Notes under the pieces: generated by a model
What the model was told of the DNA's origin: nothing
Database searches by the model: none
Seen by the model: only the letters and a program-made list of their open reading frames with translations
In this document: positions 32,317-43,562 of the stretch, piece after piece
Numbering within the stretch: the first letter of the stretch is position 1
Layout of the letters: each line of letters opens with the position of its first letter
DNA from: Bisporella sp. PMI_857
Lineage: Eukaryota > Ascomycota > Leotiomycetes > Helotiales > Helotiaceae
Direction of reading: 5' to 3'
Length of the DNA: 57,999 nt
Assembly (NCBI GenBank): GCA_021307315.1
Contig: JAJSPD010000141.1
Location: 1-57,999, forward strand
Made by a program: the position numbers and the translations under genes

Positions 32317-32402
32317 TTTAGCTATTGGCTCGCTTAAGTACAAGGCTTCCCTGTTGCCAAGGCTCTAGCGCCGCGCTATTCGTGAACACTTTAATCGATT
32401 CC
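32317..32402 (-). repeat. Inverted repeat, right arm
   Basis: Reverse complement of 31357-31444. The two arms enclose the two oppositely oriented solo LTRs. Confidence 0.88.
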
Positions 32403-34247
32403 GGATTAATGAATCCACTGTGCCTTTCGCCACTTTCAATCTCACTGAAAAATTTATCAAAACATGGGGGGAGTATAGTGTGGAGCTGTGCTTTCTCAAT
32501 CAGGCTATGAATACGGGAACGAGGGTGTAAAAGGCTTCGGCACATCACCGCAGCTGGTGCAAGGCGCATGCCTTGTAATTTTCAAAACAGCGCTAAAATT
32601 CGCGCAAAGCCAATCCGTCGCTTAAAAGGCATGCCGATGAACAAGCAAGTTGGTAACTTCTTCTCCTGTCGTACTCGTACTTAGTTGCCTGATTCGTCTT
32701 AGCGCTGATTATTTGGAGCACATATCTGTGGACAAGTGAGAAGTCATAGCGGCACGCAACATGCCGAAAGGTACTACTTTTCATTCGTCCAGCCTCAATC
32801 AAGTGTTAGGAGAATGATTCTCCAGAAGCAAGGGTTTTTGCTTCAGCCAGGACCACAATTCGTGCATTCCAAAATCCATCAAACTTTCACAATCATTAAC
32901 AAGTCTTAACAAGCGCACGCCCAAAAACAAGCGTTTCGGGGGCACCCAGTGTGAATGTTTGCCCGTGACGTGAACCCCGCCACAAGCGTCACACCACCGT
33001 TAAGCTGCATTTGTCCGCCACACGAATCTCTCTCGATCATATACACGCTCTGTGGAATTATTTGCAGATGCTGCCTGCAAAGTTGCTGGCAATGCATGAA
33101 TAGGGATGATAAAAGTACAAAAAGGATAGGGAACAGATTGTAGATCGAAACTCAACAGATTCGGATTGGTGGAGCACTCTACACATCAGCTTCGAGGTCG
33201 TGACATACAATAGATGAGTGCTTCCACCGCCTGTTCGTGTGTTGGTCAATTTATTTTTGGGCAACTTCCACTGCGAATGCTCTCTGGATTTTAAATTATC
33301 TCACCCTTACAGCACTTTCTTAACCAAGTTTTCTGCTTTACCAAAGTCAATCAAGTGCGAGGCAATTTCTACACTGGCTACTTCTTTTCACCTTTACATG
33401 ATCGTGTTCACAAGAAAAAAGGCTTGAATTCAAAGATCCGAATCTATCCAAACCCTTATCCTTGTTCAAAATTATTATCCTCAGACAACAACACCCCACT
33501 GTTGACAACAGTTATCTTCCACGAATAATACCGCAACCAACGTCAGCAAGATAGTCGTTCGTAGATTCGTCGTTCAAGCATTCTATCATCGTTTGCTTTG
33601 TTCACACGGTCGCCATCTTTCAAATTCACGACCTGATTGCTCTGATTGAAAGTAAGTACTACTTCTCATCGGGCCAGTCTCAACACTTTCTCTACATCTC
33701 CGGCTCATACTTTTGTATTCACAATCGTTTTCCTTTATAACAACTCAATGCTTAACTTCAGACAAGCTCCTTCCGCGCGGGCCTTATTTATTATGCATGC
33801 CTGTGCCTAGGTCTGACAATCCATTTTAGTACATATAATGTAAAATGGGACAGTAACGCAGAAACAAGCTGAATGGCACCCAACGCGTCGATACCATCGA
33901 ATATCACCGGCAGCAGTAGTGGTGTTTCAAGCAGAATCAAGGTTGACACCACGCTGGGAGGGAGAAGAACAGAAGGAAAACGCAGACCGCCTTCATTCAC
34001 AACGGCTTCCGTTTATCCAAATCGACGACGACAAGGCTAAAGCCGTAAAACTGCGGTGTTCCTCGTGTAAGCGAATAACTCGGCTGCATGCTCTCAACGC
34101 TGACATTTTTTGACCGCCTCTTTGATCTCTATTCGACACGCAACACTTCCACCGGAAGACTCGCACCCCAACAAGTCCACCGTCAATCTCAGTCACAAAC
34201 ACAGCTGCGATCATCTTTTGTCAGCCGCAATTTTGGTGGCTCCATCA
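32403..34247. other. Intergenic and 5' region of the dynamin-like gene
   Basis: No intact gene is recognised over 1.8 kb. A gtaagt near 33651 may start an intron in the 5' untranslated region of the downstream gene. Short frames are not protein-like. Confidence 0.35.
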
Positions 34248-36872
34248 ATGGCTCCATCAATAACACCCAGAAAGCCTGTACCAGGCTCTAGCCTCGACAT
34301 TGTTGGTGAGAAGATGGTCCCTCTTATCAACGCAATTTTTGAGCTGCGAAAATTAGGTTTGAGAGAGACTGATACCGAGCTCCCTGACCTCGTTCTAGTT
34401 GGAGATCAAAGTGCAGGTAAATCCAGCCTTCTGAGCGCAATCGCTGAGATCAACCTTCCAAAGGATTTGGGAATGTATACACGCTGCGTAGCAAAGTACG
34501 TACCAGTGTGCGGTTAGCTAATGTATTCACTGACCGCTTTTAGCATTAGGACTTCTCCTGCAGACAGCTGGACCTGTACCGTGTCCATCCATGAGTATTA
34601 TCGTTACATGCATGGTACTCCGCGGGAACCTACAGCTAATAACCCTTTCCCGCCATGGGAGGAGAATGCCACCATCAACATCAAACAGTTCAAAACAATA
34701 TCGAATAAGTCGGAACTAGAAAATGTTCTTCGCTGGGCCCAAATCGCACTGTTGAATCCTAGTCAGGATCACAGAACTTTCATTCCTGGATCAGGAGCAA
34801 TTGCACAAGCGGGCCGTGGCCAAGACTTCAAGCACGAGGCCGATTACTCGCCGAACATTGTTGCTCTTGAGATCTCAGGTCCTCAATTACCTGCTCTTTC
34901 TTTTTATGATCTTCCTGGTGTTTTCAACAGTTCTGCCAATAAAGAGGAACGATACCTGGTCAAAGTATTCGAGAATATGGTCAAGAAGTACATTCGACAC
35001 GAAAAAGCTCTCATTATCTGCACCATGCCTATGGCTACTGATCCAGCAAATTCGCGAACCTTTTCTTTGATTACTAGTATGAAAGCTGATAAGCGAACTA
35101 TTGGAGTATTGACGATGCCGGATTTGCTCCAAACTGGGTCAACACACATGGATTTCGACCGAATGCTCAAGGGGCAGACCTACATCTTACCGCGTGGCTA
35201 TTTCGTGACGAAACAACCTGGGCCAGCCTTCAAACTCCGCCAAAATGTTGACTATCACGTACAGGCAAGGGAGGAAGAAGCCGTATTCTTCGCGACCGAT
35301 GGGCGATGGGGTGATGGCGGCGAATGGTATGGCTTTCATCATCGTTGTGGAACCAAAGCTATTCAAGAATACCTTTCCCAAGAATTCGCTCGTTTGATCG
35401 TCAGTAGCATGGGTCGTATCGAAGACAAAATCAAAAGGCGAGTTCAAATTATTGACGAACAACTAAGCACGTTATCAGATCTTTCGGATAACGACAACGT
35501 CCAGCACATCGTCCGGCAGTCACTCCAGGAGTTTACCAATAGCGTTAAGGGTATGTTAGAAGGTGGCTCTGTGTCTAGACACCATGCCCTCTTGAGTTCT
35601 TGGTCCAAACTCAGCATTGATTTCGCGACAGCCCTTCATCAGATGAAGCCAATGTTCATTTGTCAGCACCCTTCAGATCTATCTTTGTTGGAGGTCATCA
35701 GTCTCGATGACTCAGAAACCGAAAGTGAGACGATCTCAACATCAAAGAAGCATAGGGCAATGCCCGGCTTTGCTGCCCCTTCGTCAAAGTTTGTTAAAAC
35801 ACTAAACGGCCGCAGGCTTAGCAGCAATCCGAATGCCTCTCCCACTTCTCAGCACATAGCGCGTCCCAAAAATGAGGCTGTCATTGAAACGCTTACCCGC
35901 CGTAGTATTGCTCAACCAAGTCCCAGGAAGGTCGAGGTCACAGCCTTTTCAGGATTCCTCGGATATGGCAAGAAGTTCAAGAGTGTAGGACAAATCCGGG
36001 ACATTATTTCTCGCCACAGGCGGCCAGGTCATCCAGACAACGTACCCGAAGCTGCGAGAGAAGAATTATGCATGGAGGCGACCCGAAAATGGAAGGAACC
36101 TCTCGACAAACTAGCTTCAATCACATTCGATCACCTTCGCGAAGCACTTCTACGTATCATGCAGCGACCTGAAAGTCTGGGAAAGTTTAGACAGACCGAG
36201 ATGTTCCAAGAGTCAAAGAAACGCGTTATTGAATTTCTCGACGCTCTTTGTGCGGAACAAACTGTGAGCTTGAACCAGCTTTATGCCCTGGAGACCTATC
36301 GCTTATTTACTCTCAACAATGACACCTTTTCGCGATACAAGGCGGAAGAGCTTAGCATTCTTCAACAAGCTCGTCGGAAACACCGTGTCCACTGTTATAT
36401 AGAAAAGAATGCTAAAGCTTTAAACCGAGCTTTAAGCGACAAGGATCGTGAGATCCAAATGAACCACACAACTGATGAGCAGCTTGGCCCGGACCCATTT
36501 GCTCTCGAGATCGACACTGCGGCATACGTTCGAGGGTATTACAGGACTGCAGCAAATCGATTTGCAGATAATGCCTGCCAGAACATTCAGGGCACCCTTT
36601 TTCGGAGGGTAAAGGAACAGATTCCACAATATCTCGAGGACGCCCTGGGTCTAAATTCCAGAGACTGCGAAATGAGATGCAGATTGCTCATGATGGAGAA
36701 CTACGGGGAGGCTGCCGTACGTTCCCGGCTCCAGGAGGAGAAGGTCAAACTCACTCAGATTGCAGCTTGCCTCGAACTGCATGTAGAAGAGTTCGCTTTT
36801 GAGCTGGATCCTGAGGCAGAAGACGTCGGGATGGACGAACGTGAGAACGAGCACCATTCCAATGCTCTTTGA
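34248..36872 (+). CDS. Dynamin-like large GTPase
   Basis: Two exons (34248-34495, 34544-36872) separated by a 48-nt intron with a CACTGACC branch-like site give 858 residues. The GTPase domain has G1 GDQSAGKSS (residues 52-60), a switch Thr in GMYTRCVAN, G3 DLPG (about 204) and G4 TMPD (about 273; Met replaces the common Lys). The middle/stalk region follows, and the C-terminus carries a GTPase-effector-like helical segment. No pleckstrin homology or transmembrane segment is apparent. ATG 34248 is chosen because it lies just before the conserved helix leading to G1; in-frame ATGs further upstream give unconserved sequence. Such proteins remodel membranes; this branch, close to the Mx-like dynamins, is expanded in filamentous fungi and often of unknown role. 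It looks intact. Confidence 0.9.
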
Positions 36873-37514
36873 GTGTGGTCAGATGTCACCAATCATCCGC
36901 TGTGAGATAGTTCATCCAGAATATTCCCGATGTTTATTCTCATAATTTTAGGCTCTCTGGCTATGGCAACTGGCTTCCCGGCTACTTGAGAACAAATTTC
37001 GCTTGTGTACCACGGCCTTGGTGTTCAGAAACTCCACCAAGCCACGTGGAAGGTATCATGGCGCTTTGTATGCCCTCTTTCTAAGCAGTTGCCTCCTCAT
37101 CTACCTCCTTGAGTAGCAGCTCTAGAATATACTGGATTTCTGGGCAAATAACCAAATAGATTTTGAATTTGGAGAAACACATTAATACCGGTTTATTTTC
37201 CCCTGCAGATTATTGATATTAAGCAATAAGATCAAAGTTAGGATGCCATACCGAATTGATTTACCCTCTATGGTATCTGAGGAGCATGTTCTGCTCTTTT
37301 TTTCTTAATTATAGTTAATCTTGAATTCTAACTCCGTCTGGCTTATACAAATCTGAAAAACTCGGCCCCAGACTCGATTATTTTTACAAGTTCTAATAGT
37401 GGAATTCTGTATATAAAGTTCTGCCACTTTGGTTTGATTTTGCTGATAATTTACTGTAAAATGGTTGCTCGGATATCAGCAGGCGGGATCAATATCTTGG
37501 GGGGGGTGGAAGGC
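36873..37514. other. 3' flank of the dynamin-like gene, no gene seen
   Basis: AT-rich non-coding sequence; no repeat or RNA gene was recognised. Confidence 0.4.
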
Positions 37515-39330
37515 CATTAGGTCCTCACCGACTTTGAGTCCGACCCAACTGTGGCAGTCATCTATTGAGATGGGTCACCATTTCCGGACCCATATGTGGA
37601 GATCCCGTTTTCCGGGATCACCAGCTCATGTAGGTCATCCATTTTAGACCTGTAAGAACTCATCATATACACACTGATATTAAGACCCATTTCTCAGACT
37701 CATCGTCTGGGAGGTCATCCAACCCTATATCATCAGTTTGAGGAGGTCATCCATTTTCAGACTTATCGGCTAGTGGAGATTACTGCGTCCGCACTGACAT
37801 TCAGTGACATTTAAGGGTAAGTTACCCTGTCTGCACAATCACGTCCGCTACGGAGACATCGTTGCCCCATTTTAAAGTCATCACTGGTCTCCGAGTTTCG
37901 CACGTGGTCAGCACAAATATTGTACATGATCACACTCCAATGCTGAGGAGCGGACCTTTAGATCGATTAATCTGCACCGGATATGCAGGTCATCAAGAAA
38001 TTGATTCAGGCGCACCAAATTTAAATGTGGAACTGCAGACCGTACAATCTTCGTGCTGACCACGTGTGAAGAGTGGAGTCTGATGATGACTTTACAATAG
38101 GACCTCTATTCTAGACCCATCTATGCTAGGCAATAGGAAATAGCGTATAAGTGGCAACTGGTTTGGGTTCATATTGCCATTGCTTGAATATGGCCCATTG
38201 CATTTGGATAGTTCTGGCGGAAGTGAAGAGTAACTGCATGTCATCCTTGGGAGAGTATTGTGGCTCAAGAAAAAGCGCTTATCATATCTGTACCACTCAA
38301 ATTCTGCATGTCATCAAAAGCGAAGGAGCTCGAGAGGCACAACGACAATTAGAGGCGGGGGATGAGCAAGGTTCGGGACCATGACATGGTTTTCCTGATA
38401 CTGTAATGGCATTTGGCCTCCTTGGTGAAGTGACAACCACCCGCTCCACAGCTTAGGAATGAATAATCACGTGGTTAGCTGCGAAAGCAGACGACATAAA
38501 GGATAATGAAACTAAGCCATTTAGAGTAATACGTTTTGCACCAGGCTCGGTAAAACTGCTATTCTTACAGCCTTTTTTTGCAATTCTTACGGTTCTGAAC
38601 CAGATTGGGCAAGAGGACGGAGGTTTCAGCTTCTGAGTCGAGTAGTGTTGGTCACATGGTAGCCATTGGCTCAGGGGTTAAGAGTTGCAGAGTGGATTCC
38701 TTCTCCCTTCCTCTCTTTCTCTATACTGTAGTATTCGCTCATATGTCAGTAATATGCCGTCCGCAACTCTTAGTAGTGATAATATGCTGTCCGCGACTCT
38801 TGCAGGAGCTCTACTAGGGGAATATGCTGTCCGCAACTCTGGTAAGGGTAATATGCCGTCCGCAACACTAGCTGGGGAAAGTATGCTTGTCCGCAAATCT
38901 TGCAGGAATTTTTGCAGGGGGTCCCACAACTCTTGTAGCAGGGTCATGTCGGAGCTGGCGATGGGAACGAAGAGGACAATGCTTGGGTAGCTACTGATAG
39001 GGCTTCCATTGTCATCACTACCGGCATGCTGGCTCCATTGTGCGGACGGTATCACCAGTGGTGGTATTGACTTAACTTTAATGTCAGCGCGGACACGATG
39101 ATCTCGGTAGGTCTGAAAATGGATGACCGTCCGTGAAATGAGTTCTCGATGTCAGTACAGATGCGACCTTCCCTAGTTAAGTTTTATTTGGACCGCAAAT
39201 GATGTCCACGCCGAGTTGAGGTCTTCGGTTGACCTCCTCCAGTTAATGACCTGGAATTAATGACATCCCCCATTGATGACCTGCCACAGTTAGGGTCGAA
39301 TCTTAAAGTCAGTGCGGACGTGATCACCTA
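37515..39330. mobile_element. Decayed element with long imperfect inverted repeats
   Basis: The left arm (about 37515-37805) and right arm (about 39080-39330) are inverted copies. Matching blocks include ACTGTGGCAG with its flanks (37545 region against 39295 region) and GGTCATCCATTTTCAGAC followed by CGTCCGC...CTGACATT (37747-37802 against 39082-39133). GGTCATC or GATGACC recurs many times within both arms. The 1.2-kb interior has no transposase. It looks like a foldback or non-autonomous DNA element. Confidence 0.6.
38745..38910. repeat. Degenerate minisatellite, five units
   Basis: Five irregular 25-42 bp units each contain ATATGCNGTCCGCAACTCTT or a variant. It lies inside the inverted-repeat element. 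Confidence 0.7.
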
Positions 39331-39807
39331 CCTCAGTTGATGACCTACTTAGTTGGTAAGTGGGCAAATGGTCCATTTATGTGCTTAGCTCGTCACTGTC
39401 CAACGCCGTTGCTGTAAGCCCAGGTACGTTGGTTCTAACAAAGGAAGTTGGTATTGGCTGCTCATTTGCACATTCGATACGCAGGATTATCTCACTAAGG
39501 CATTGACTGAGGTATGTAAGGTGCCCGTAGATCAATTGAGGAAATAGAGCGGTTAGATATGGATTTTGTTGTGTGATTGCAAAGGTTCTATTCTCGCGCT
39601 TGTGGTGTTTGTTTCCAGGGTACGACATCATTGTTGCCTCAGGCCTCAACAAATTATTTTGCCTCTTGCTCTACCTTGGTAAACAAGGCAACACATGGCA
39701 ATGCACTTTCACGCCTTATATTTGATCACACGAAATGAACAAGTCTACCTTATTCATACAAAAATTACAATAACAATATTCTGCACGGACCAGATTTACT
39801 TCAGAGG
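39331..39807. other. Upstream region of the kinase-like gene
   Basis: No gene seen. The last 100 bp are A-rich on the coding strand, as expected for a fungal 5' leader. Confidence 0.4.
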
Positions 39808-42252
39808 ATGGCATCAGAACTTGAAAACCTTCGGAGAGAGCTTGAGAATGCACAACGCCGCGAGCAAGAAGCACAAAGACGCGAGGCAGAAGCACAAAGA
39901 CGCGAGGCAGAAGCACAAAGACGCGAGGTAGAAGAGCGACGACACCGTGAAGAAGCACAATACCGCGAGGCAGAAGCACAAAGACGCGAGGCAGAAGCAC
40001 AAAGACGCGAGGCAGATGAGCGACGATGCCGTGAAGAAGAGCAGCTCCTCCGCAAAGAAGAACGACAATCATACGAGAGAAGAACAGGAAAATCAACCCT
40101 GCCTGAGTTCCTCGACGCATGCCATACCCACCTCTACCTCGGCCTCACCATACAGCCCGACAGCACACAATCAACGCAGGGTAACGCTGCCAATGCAGAG
40201 AACAAACCGCGCCCCGATCGGATCTTGCCATGGCCGAATTTCCACGACCAGCAGGCAGGAATATGGGATGCTTTGATGGAGTCGGAATTTGTGCTAGAAC
40301 GACATTTCACCTCTTTACACACGCTCGAAGAATTAGGAGAGGTCGTTCGGCGGCGCCAGATGGGGTCTGAGTTAGATCTCAACAGCTTTGCTCGCTTCAC
40401 GGTCGAAGACCCGGTTGCCCAGATCGTTGAGCGCCTGTACGAAGACACCGTATTGCGATCCCGCTTTGGTCTCAGAGGTTCTATCAGGTTTGAAAATCAT
40501 AGCAACACCCTTAGTCCTGATCGAGCAGCTGAAGGTATTCAATCACTCAGTATCTCTGCAGGCCCACGACGCTCTAAACGCCTCCAAACTAGTGCAGGCA
40601 GTAATCAGACTGTCTCTACATCATCAATGCACCCATCCCGTCCGCGGGCAGACCAGTTTTGTGTTTACAACATATCGGGTAGAGATGGGGAGATGGAGCA
40701 TCGCGTCGCAGCGTTGACAATAGAATATAAAGCGCCGCATAAATTGACCTTGGCTCATATCAATGAGGGGCTCGGAGAGATGGATTTGAACGAGGTGGTG
40801 GAGCAAAGCGACAACGAGAGCGTGGCAGTCCGCTGCCGTCGTCTGGTCGCCGCGGTGATTACGCAAGGCTTCTCGTATATGGTCAAGGCTGGTTTGGAAT
40901 ATGGTCAAATTTATACGGGAGAAGCAACGATCTTTCTGCGCATCCCAGACGATCCATCAACGGTATATTATGCGCTTTCGGTTCCTAAAGGAGATGTGGG
41001 TTTGTCAACGGGGTGGGATGAGGACAGCGAGCATCCGAATCGATTGCATCTGACTGCAGTTGGCCAGGCTGTTGCATTTACGCTCCGTGCACTGCGAACG
41101 CCTCCGCGAGGTGCACAATGGACCAAGAACGCTCTCGGTCAACTTAAGACGTGGGCTATCATAGTCAAGGATGCTGAGGAGGCCATCGCGATGGATGAAG
41201 TGCCGTCCTCGGAATATCAGCCATCCCCCAATGTTGTGGGAGACGTTATCCGGTCTCCAATAGGTTTCCGACTTCGTAAAAAGACACAAAGTTCAGAAGC
41301 TTGTCCTTCAGCTACATCGAGTTCTAGTAATGACGAGGAAGATCCAGATCATGGCCCTGATACCCCAAGCAGACGAGAACCATCAAGTTCCGGCCGCTCC
41401 CAATCTCGGTCGACCGGACTGAGCCCTCGTGGTTCTCAAGTCTCGAAAAAGGAGACGGTGTATAATGGTACCGGCCGCAGGAGGAGCCTCGGGCCCTTTT
41501 GTACTTCAAATTGTCTCCTGGGCTTGGTAACGGATGGCCAGCTTGACCGATCATGTCCAAATGTTAGGAAACATGGGGCAGACTCGCACAAGCTCAACAA
41601 ATCAACCTTCATAGGAGCCATCCGTAAAATGTTGGAGGATCAGCTTGACTGTTGCCAGGAAATGAATGCACATGGAGCTAGGGGCGCATTATTTAAGATT
41701 CAATTGCCTCGATACCATTATACATTTGTCGCGAAAGGCACCGGAGTTGAGTGTGCGGAAGATTTGAGACATGAATCTATAGTCTACCAGCATCTCCAAC
41801 CCATTCAAGGAAAATATATTCCGGTTCATCTGGGAGAGACGACAGTTCCAGGACCCTTATACTATGCCGGAGCCGTGGGTATCGTCCGGATGATGTTCCT
41901 CAGTTTTGCGGGATATCAGATACAATCACCTATCTCTAAGGCTGTCATAAAGCAAGCGATTCAAGGTCTACAGGCTATACATGAGCTCGGGATATTGCAG
42001 AAGGATCCTGCAGCAAGGAACATACTTGTGTACCCAGGTGAATCAAGAGTTGCTTGGATAGACTTTGAGCGAGCAGGATTCTTACCTTCTCGAAAGGTCC
42101 TCGGTGTGTTATCTCCAAACAGAAAACGGAAGCTTTGGCCGCCTCAAGAGGGTGGAAGAAAAATACAGATGGACTTTGAAACGGGCACTAGAGCAACCCA
42201 ATCAGAGATAAATCAAGCCAGAGCAGAGCTGATGAAGCTTATATATGGCTAA
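39808..42252 (+). CDS. Coiled-coil, PD-(D/E)XK-like and protein-kinase-like protein
   Basis: One uninterrupted frame of 814 residues. Residues 1-90 form a charged coiled coil with tandem heptads REAEAQR. Residues 280-310 contain ADQFCVYNIS and LTIEYKAPHKL, where D282 and E306-x-K308 fit the D...ExK active site of PD-(D/E)XK nucleases. Residues 565-589 have C565, C569, C583 and H589 (CTSNCLLGLV...CPNVRKH), a probable metal-binding insert. The C-terminal part resembles a eukaryotic-like kinase: K643 (FVAKGTG), E656, catalytic D733 with N738 (LQKDPAARNIL) and D752 in DFE instead of DFG. From general knowledge, similar proteins are common in Pezizomycotina and related to the nuclease/kinase combinations proposed for Crinkler-type effectors; biochemical function is unproven. 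A Ser-rich linker (500-550) separates the halves. It is unlikely to be a decayed gene. Confidence 0.8.
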   Translation: MASELENLRRELENAQRREQEAQRREAEAQRREAEAQRREVEERRHREEAQYREAEAQRREAEAQRREADERRCREEEQLLRKEERQSYERRTGKSTLPEFLDACHTHLYLGLTIQPDSTQSTQGNAANAENKPRPDRILPWPNFHDQQAGIWDALMESEFVLERHFTSLHTLEELGEVVRRRQMGSELDLNSFARFTVEDPVAQIVERLYEDTVLRSRFGLRGSIRFENHSNTLSPDRAAEGIQSLSISAGPRRSKRLQTSAGSNQTVSTSSMHPSRPRADQFCVYNISGRDGEMEHRVAALTIEYKAPHKLTLAHINEGLGEMDLNEVVEQSDNESVAVRCRRLVAAVITQGFSYMVKAGLEYGQIYTGEATIFLRIPDDPSTVYYALSVPKGDVGLSTGWDEDSEHPNRLHLTAVGQAVAFTLRALRTPPRGAQWTKNALGQLKTWAIIVKDAEEAIAMDEVPSSEYQPSPNVVGDVIRSPIGFRLRKKTQSSEACPSATSSSSNDEEDPDHGPDTPSRREPSSSGRSQSRSTGLSPRGSQVSKKETVYNGTGRRRSLGPFCTSNCLLGLVTDGQLDRSCPNVRKHGADSHKLNKSTFIGAIRKMLEDQLDCCQEMNAHGARGALFKIQLPRYHYTFVAKGTGVECAEDLRHESIVYQHLQPIQGKYIPVHLGETTVPGPLYYAGAVGIVRMMFLSFAGYQIQSPISKAVIKQAIQGLQAIHELGILQKDPAARNILVYPGESRVAWIDFERAGFLPSRKVLGVLSPNRKRKLWPPQEGGRKIQMDFETGTRATQSEINQARAELMKLIYG
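39855..40015 (+). repeat. Coding tandem repeat, about 21-bp units
   Basis: Near-identical units encoding REAEAQR are repeated head to tail in two blocks within the coiled-coil part of the kinase-like gene. Such repeats are prone to length change without loss of frame. Confidence 0.85.
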
Positions 42253-42445
42253 GACCAGCATGAGACATATTTCGCACTTCTCAATCAGAACACGAACTGA
42301 GAAGGTGCGATTGAGAGCTTATGCTTATCTGATCAAAGTGACAGTACCCAGTCAAGACCTACGCGATCCAACGCGTCGGTCGCGTCGTGCGCGCGTGGTG
42401 AAATTTCCAAGATGGTGCGAAGATATATCGCGGACACAGTTGTCG

Positions 42446-43018
42446 CACTGTGAAACCTCAAACTGGGCTGAACTGATAAAACTGATAAAGTATTGGCCAC
42501 ACTGGGAAGCCTTCGTTGCGCACGTCCAGAACCTGGCCAAGAGTGCAAATGAAGCAAGTCGCAAAGAGCTGATAGACTCTTTGCGTAGACTGCGTATTCT
42601 ATTGAGACTCCAAATGACACCCTCTTCCATTTCGGTTCACTGGTGAGTGTCCAGACAGATCCAATTTGCTGTACGTCAAAGACTAATTGACCAAACATGA
42701 AGCAAGCTTAAATTGCGATAGCATGCATTGGATGCGATCTCGGACTATTCGAAGCTATCAATGCGAGCAAAGAGCTCCTAAGTACAGCCATACCAGCCGA
42801 AAAGACCAAAGCTGCTCCCGAGCTCTTAGGCGAGATGAAGTACCCATTCACAAGCTCCGCAACTGACGTTCCAAAGGCCGAATCCTGCGTTATCTCGCAT
42901 CTAATGACCAGATCAAGGAGACAAGCTTCTCTCAAGGGAAAGTGTGAGAAGGTTGAGAGATGGCTTATAGTAGACGTCAGTGGTTGGATCAAGAAATGGA
43001 TTTCGGACTTCCAGAATT
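42446..43018 (+). pseudogene. O-methyltransferase N-terminal remnant
   Basis: The stretch HVQNLAKSANEASRKELIDS is followed, after a frameshift near 42595, by YSIETPNDTLFHFGSL, then an intron-like gap and AIACIGCDLGLFEAINASKE with KTKAAPELLG. This is the N-terminal dimerisation region of fungal SAM-dependent O-methyltransferases of the sterigmatocystin type. The catalytic domain is missing and the remaining open frame to 43018 is not recognisable. The gene is a 5' fragment with at least one frameshift. Confidence 0.6.
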
Positions 43019-43246
43019 GAGCAATGCATAGTGGAGAAGGTCAACGAACAGCGTCTTCAATCCAATCATAAAAGAGTCAGAAAACGCTCCAGTTCATCCT
43101 TCCAACAAGCAGCGAGTTTTGCAGTCACACTTTTGCGTCCTTGACACAAGCTGTAATCTTCCTCACTTGATTTATTTTCTATGCGCATCTTGTCATTGTC
43201 ATTGTCATTGGAGGCAAAGCGACGAGTGCCCGGAATATAAAGCTGC

Positions 43247-43462
43247 ATGGGATCACACATCGTCTCCACCCTCCTCGCATCAAATTTCTCCGTCTCAGTC
43301 TTAACTCGCAAGGCTTCCTCCGGCATCTTCCCAGAATCCGTCATAGTCCACCGAACCGACTACTCCAAGGAGTCTCTCCTTTCTGCATTCAAAGATATCG
43401 ACGCGATCGTCTCAACCCTCGCAACATTTTCAACCCACCGTCAAAAACCCATCATTAACTAA
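43247..43462 (+). pseudogene. NmrA-like NAD(P)-binding protein fragment
   Basis: The frame encodes GSHIVSTLLASNFSVSVLTR, VHRTDYSKESLLSAFKDIDA and IVSTLAT, the end of the Rossmann glycine loop and following strands of NmrA/isoflavone-reductase-like proteins. The first strand and the remainder of the protein are missing. It abuts the 3' end of the calpain gene on the opposite strand. Confidence 0.6.
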
Positions 43463-43562
43463 TTCCTCAATCGAATCCGACTTATCCTTCGTGTCTCCTG
43501 GATTCTCATCATCTTTGACGCCCCCCATTCGTGCCCTCCTCCATCTTCAGCTTCTCATACCC

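Noticed and set aside
39716..40120. Long open frames on the minus strand opposite the kinase-like gene
   Set aside because: They mirror the in-frame 21-bp repeats of the coding strand and encode low-complexity Arg/Ser/Cys or Leu repeats; shadows of the real gene.
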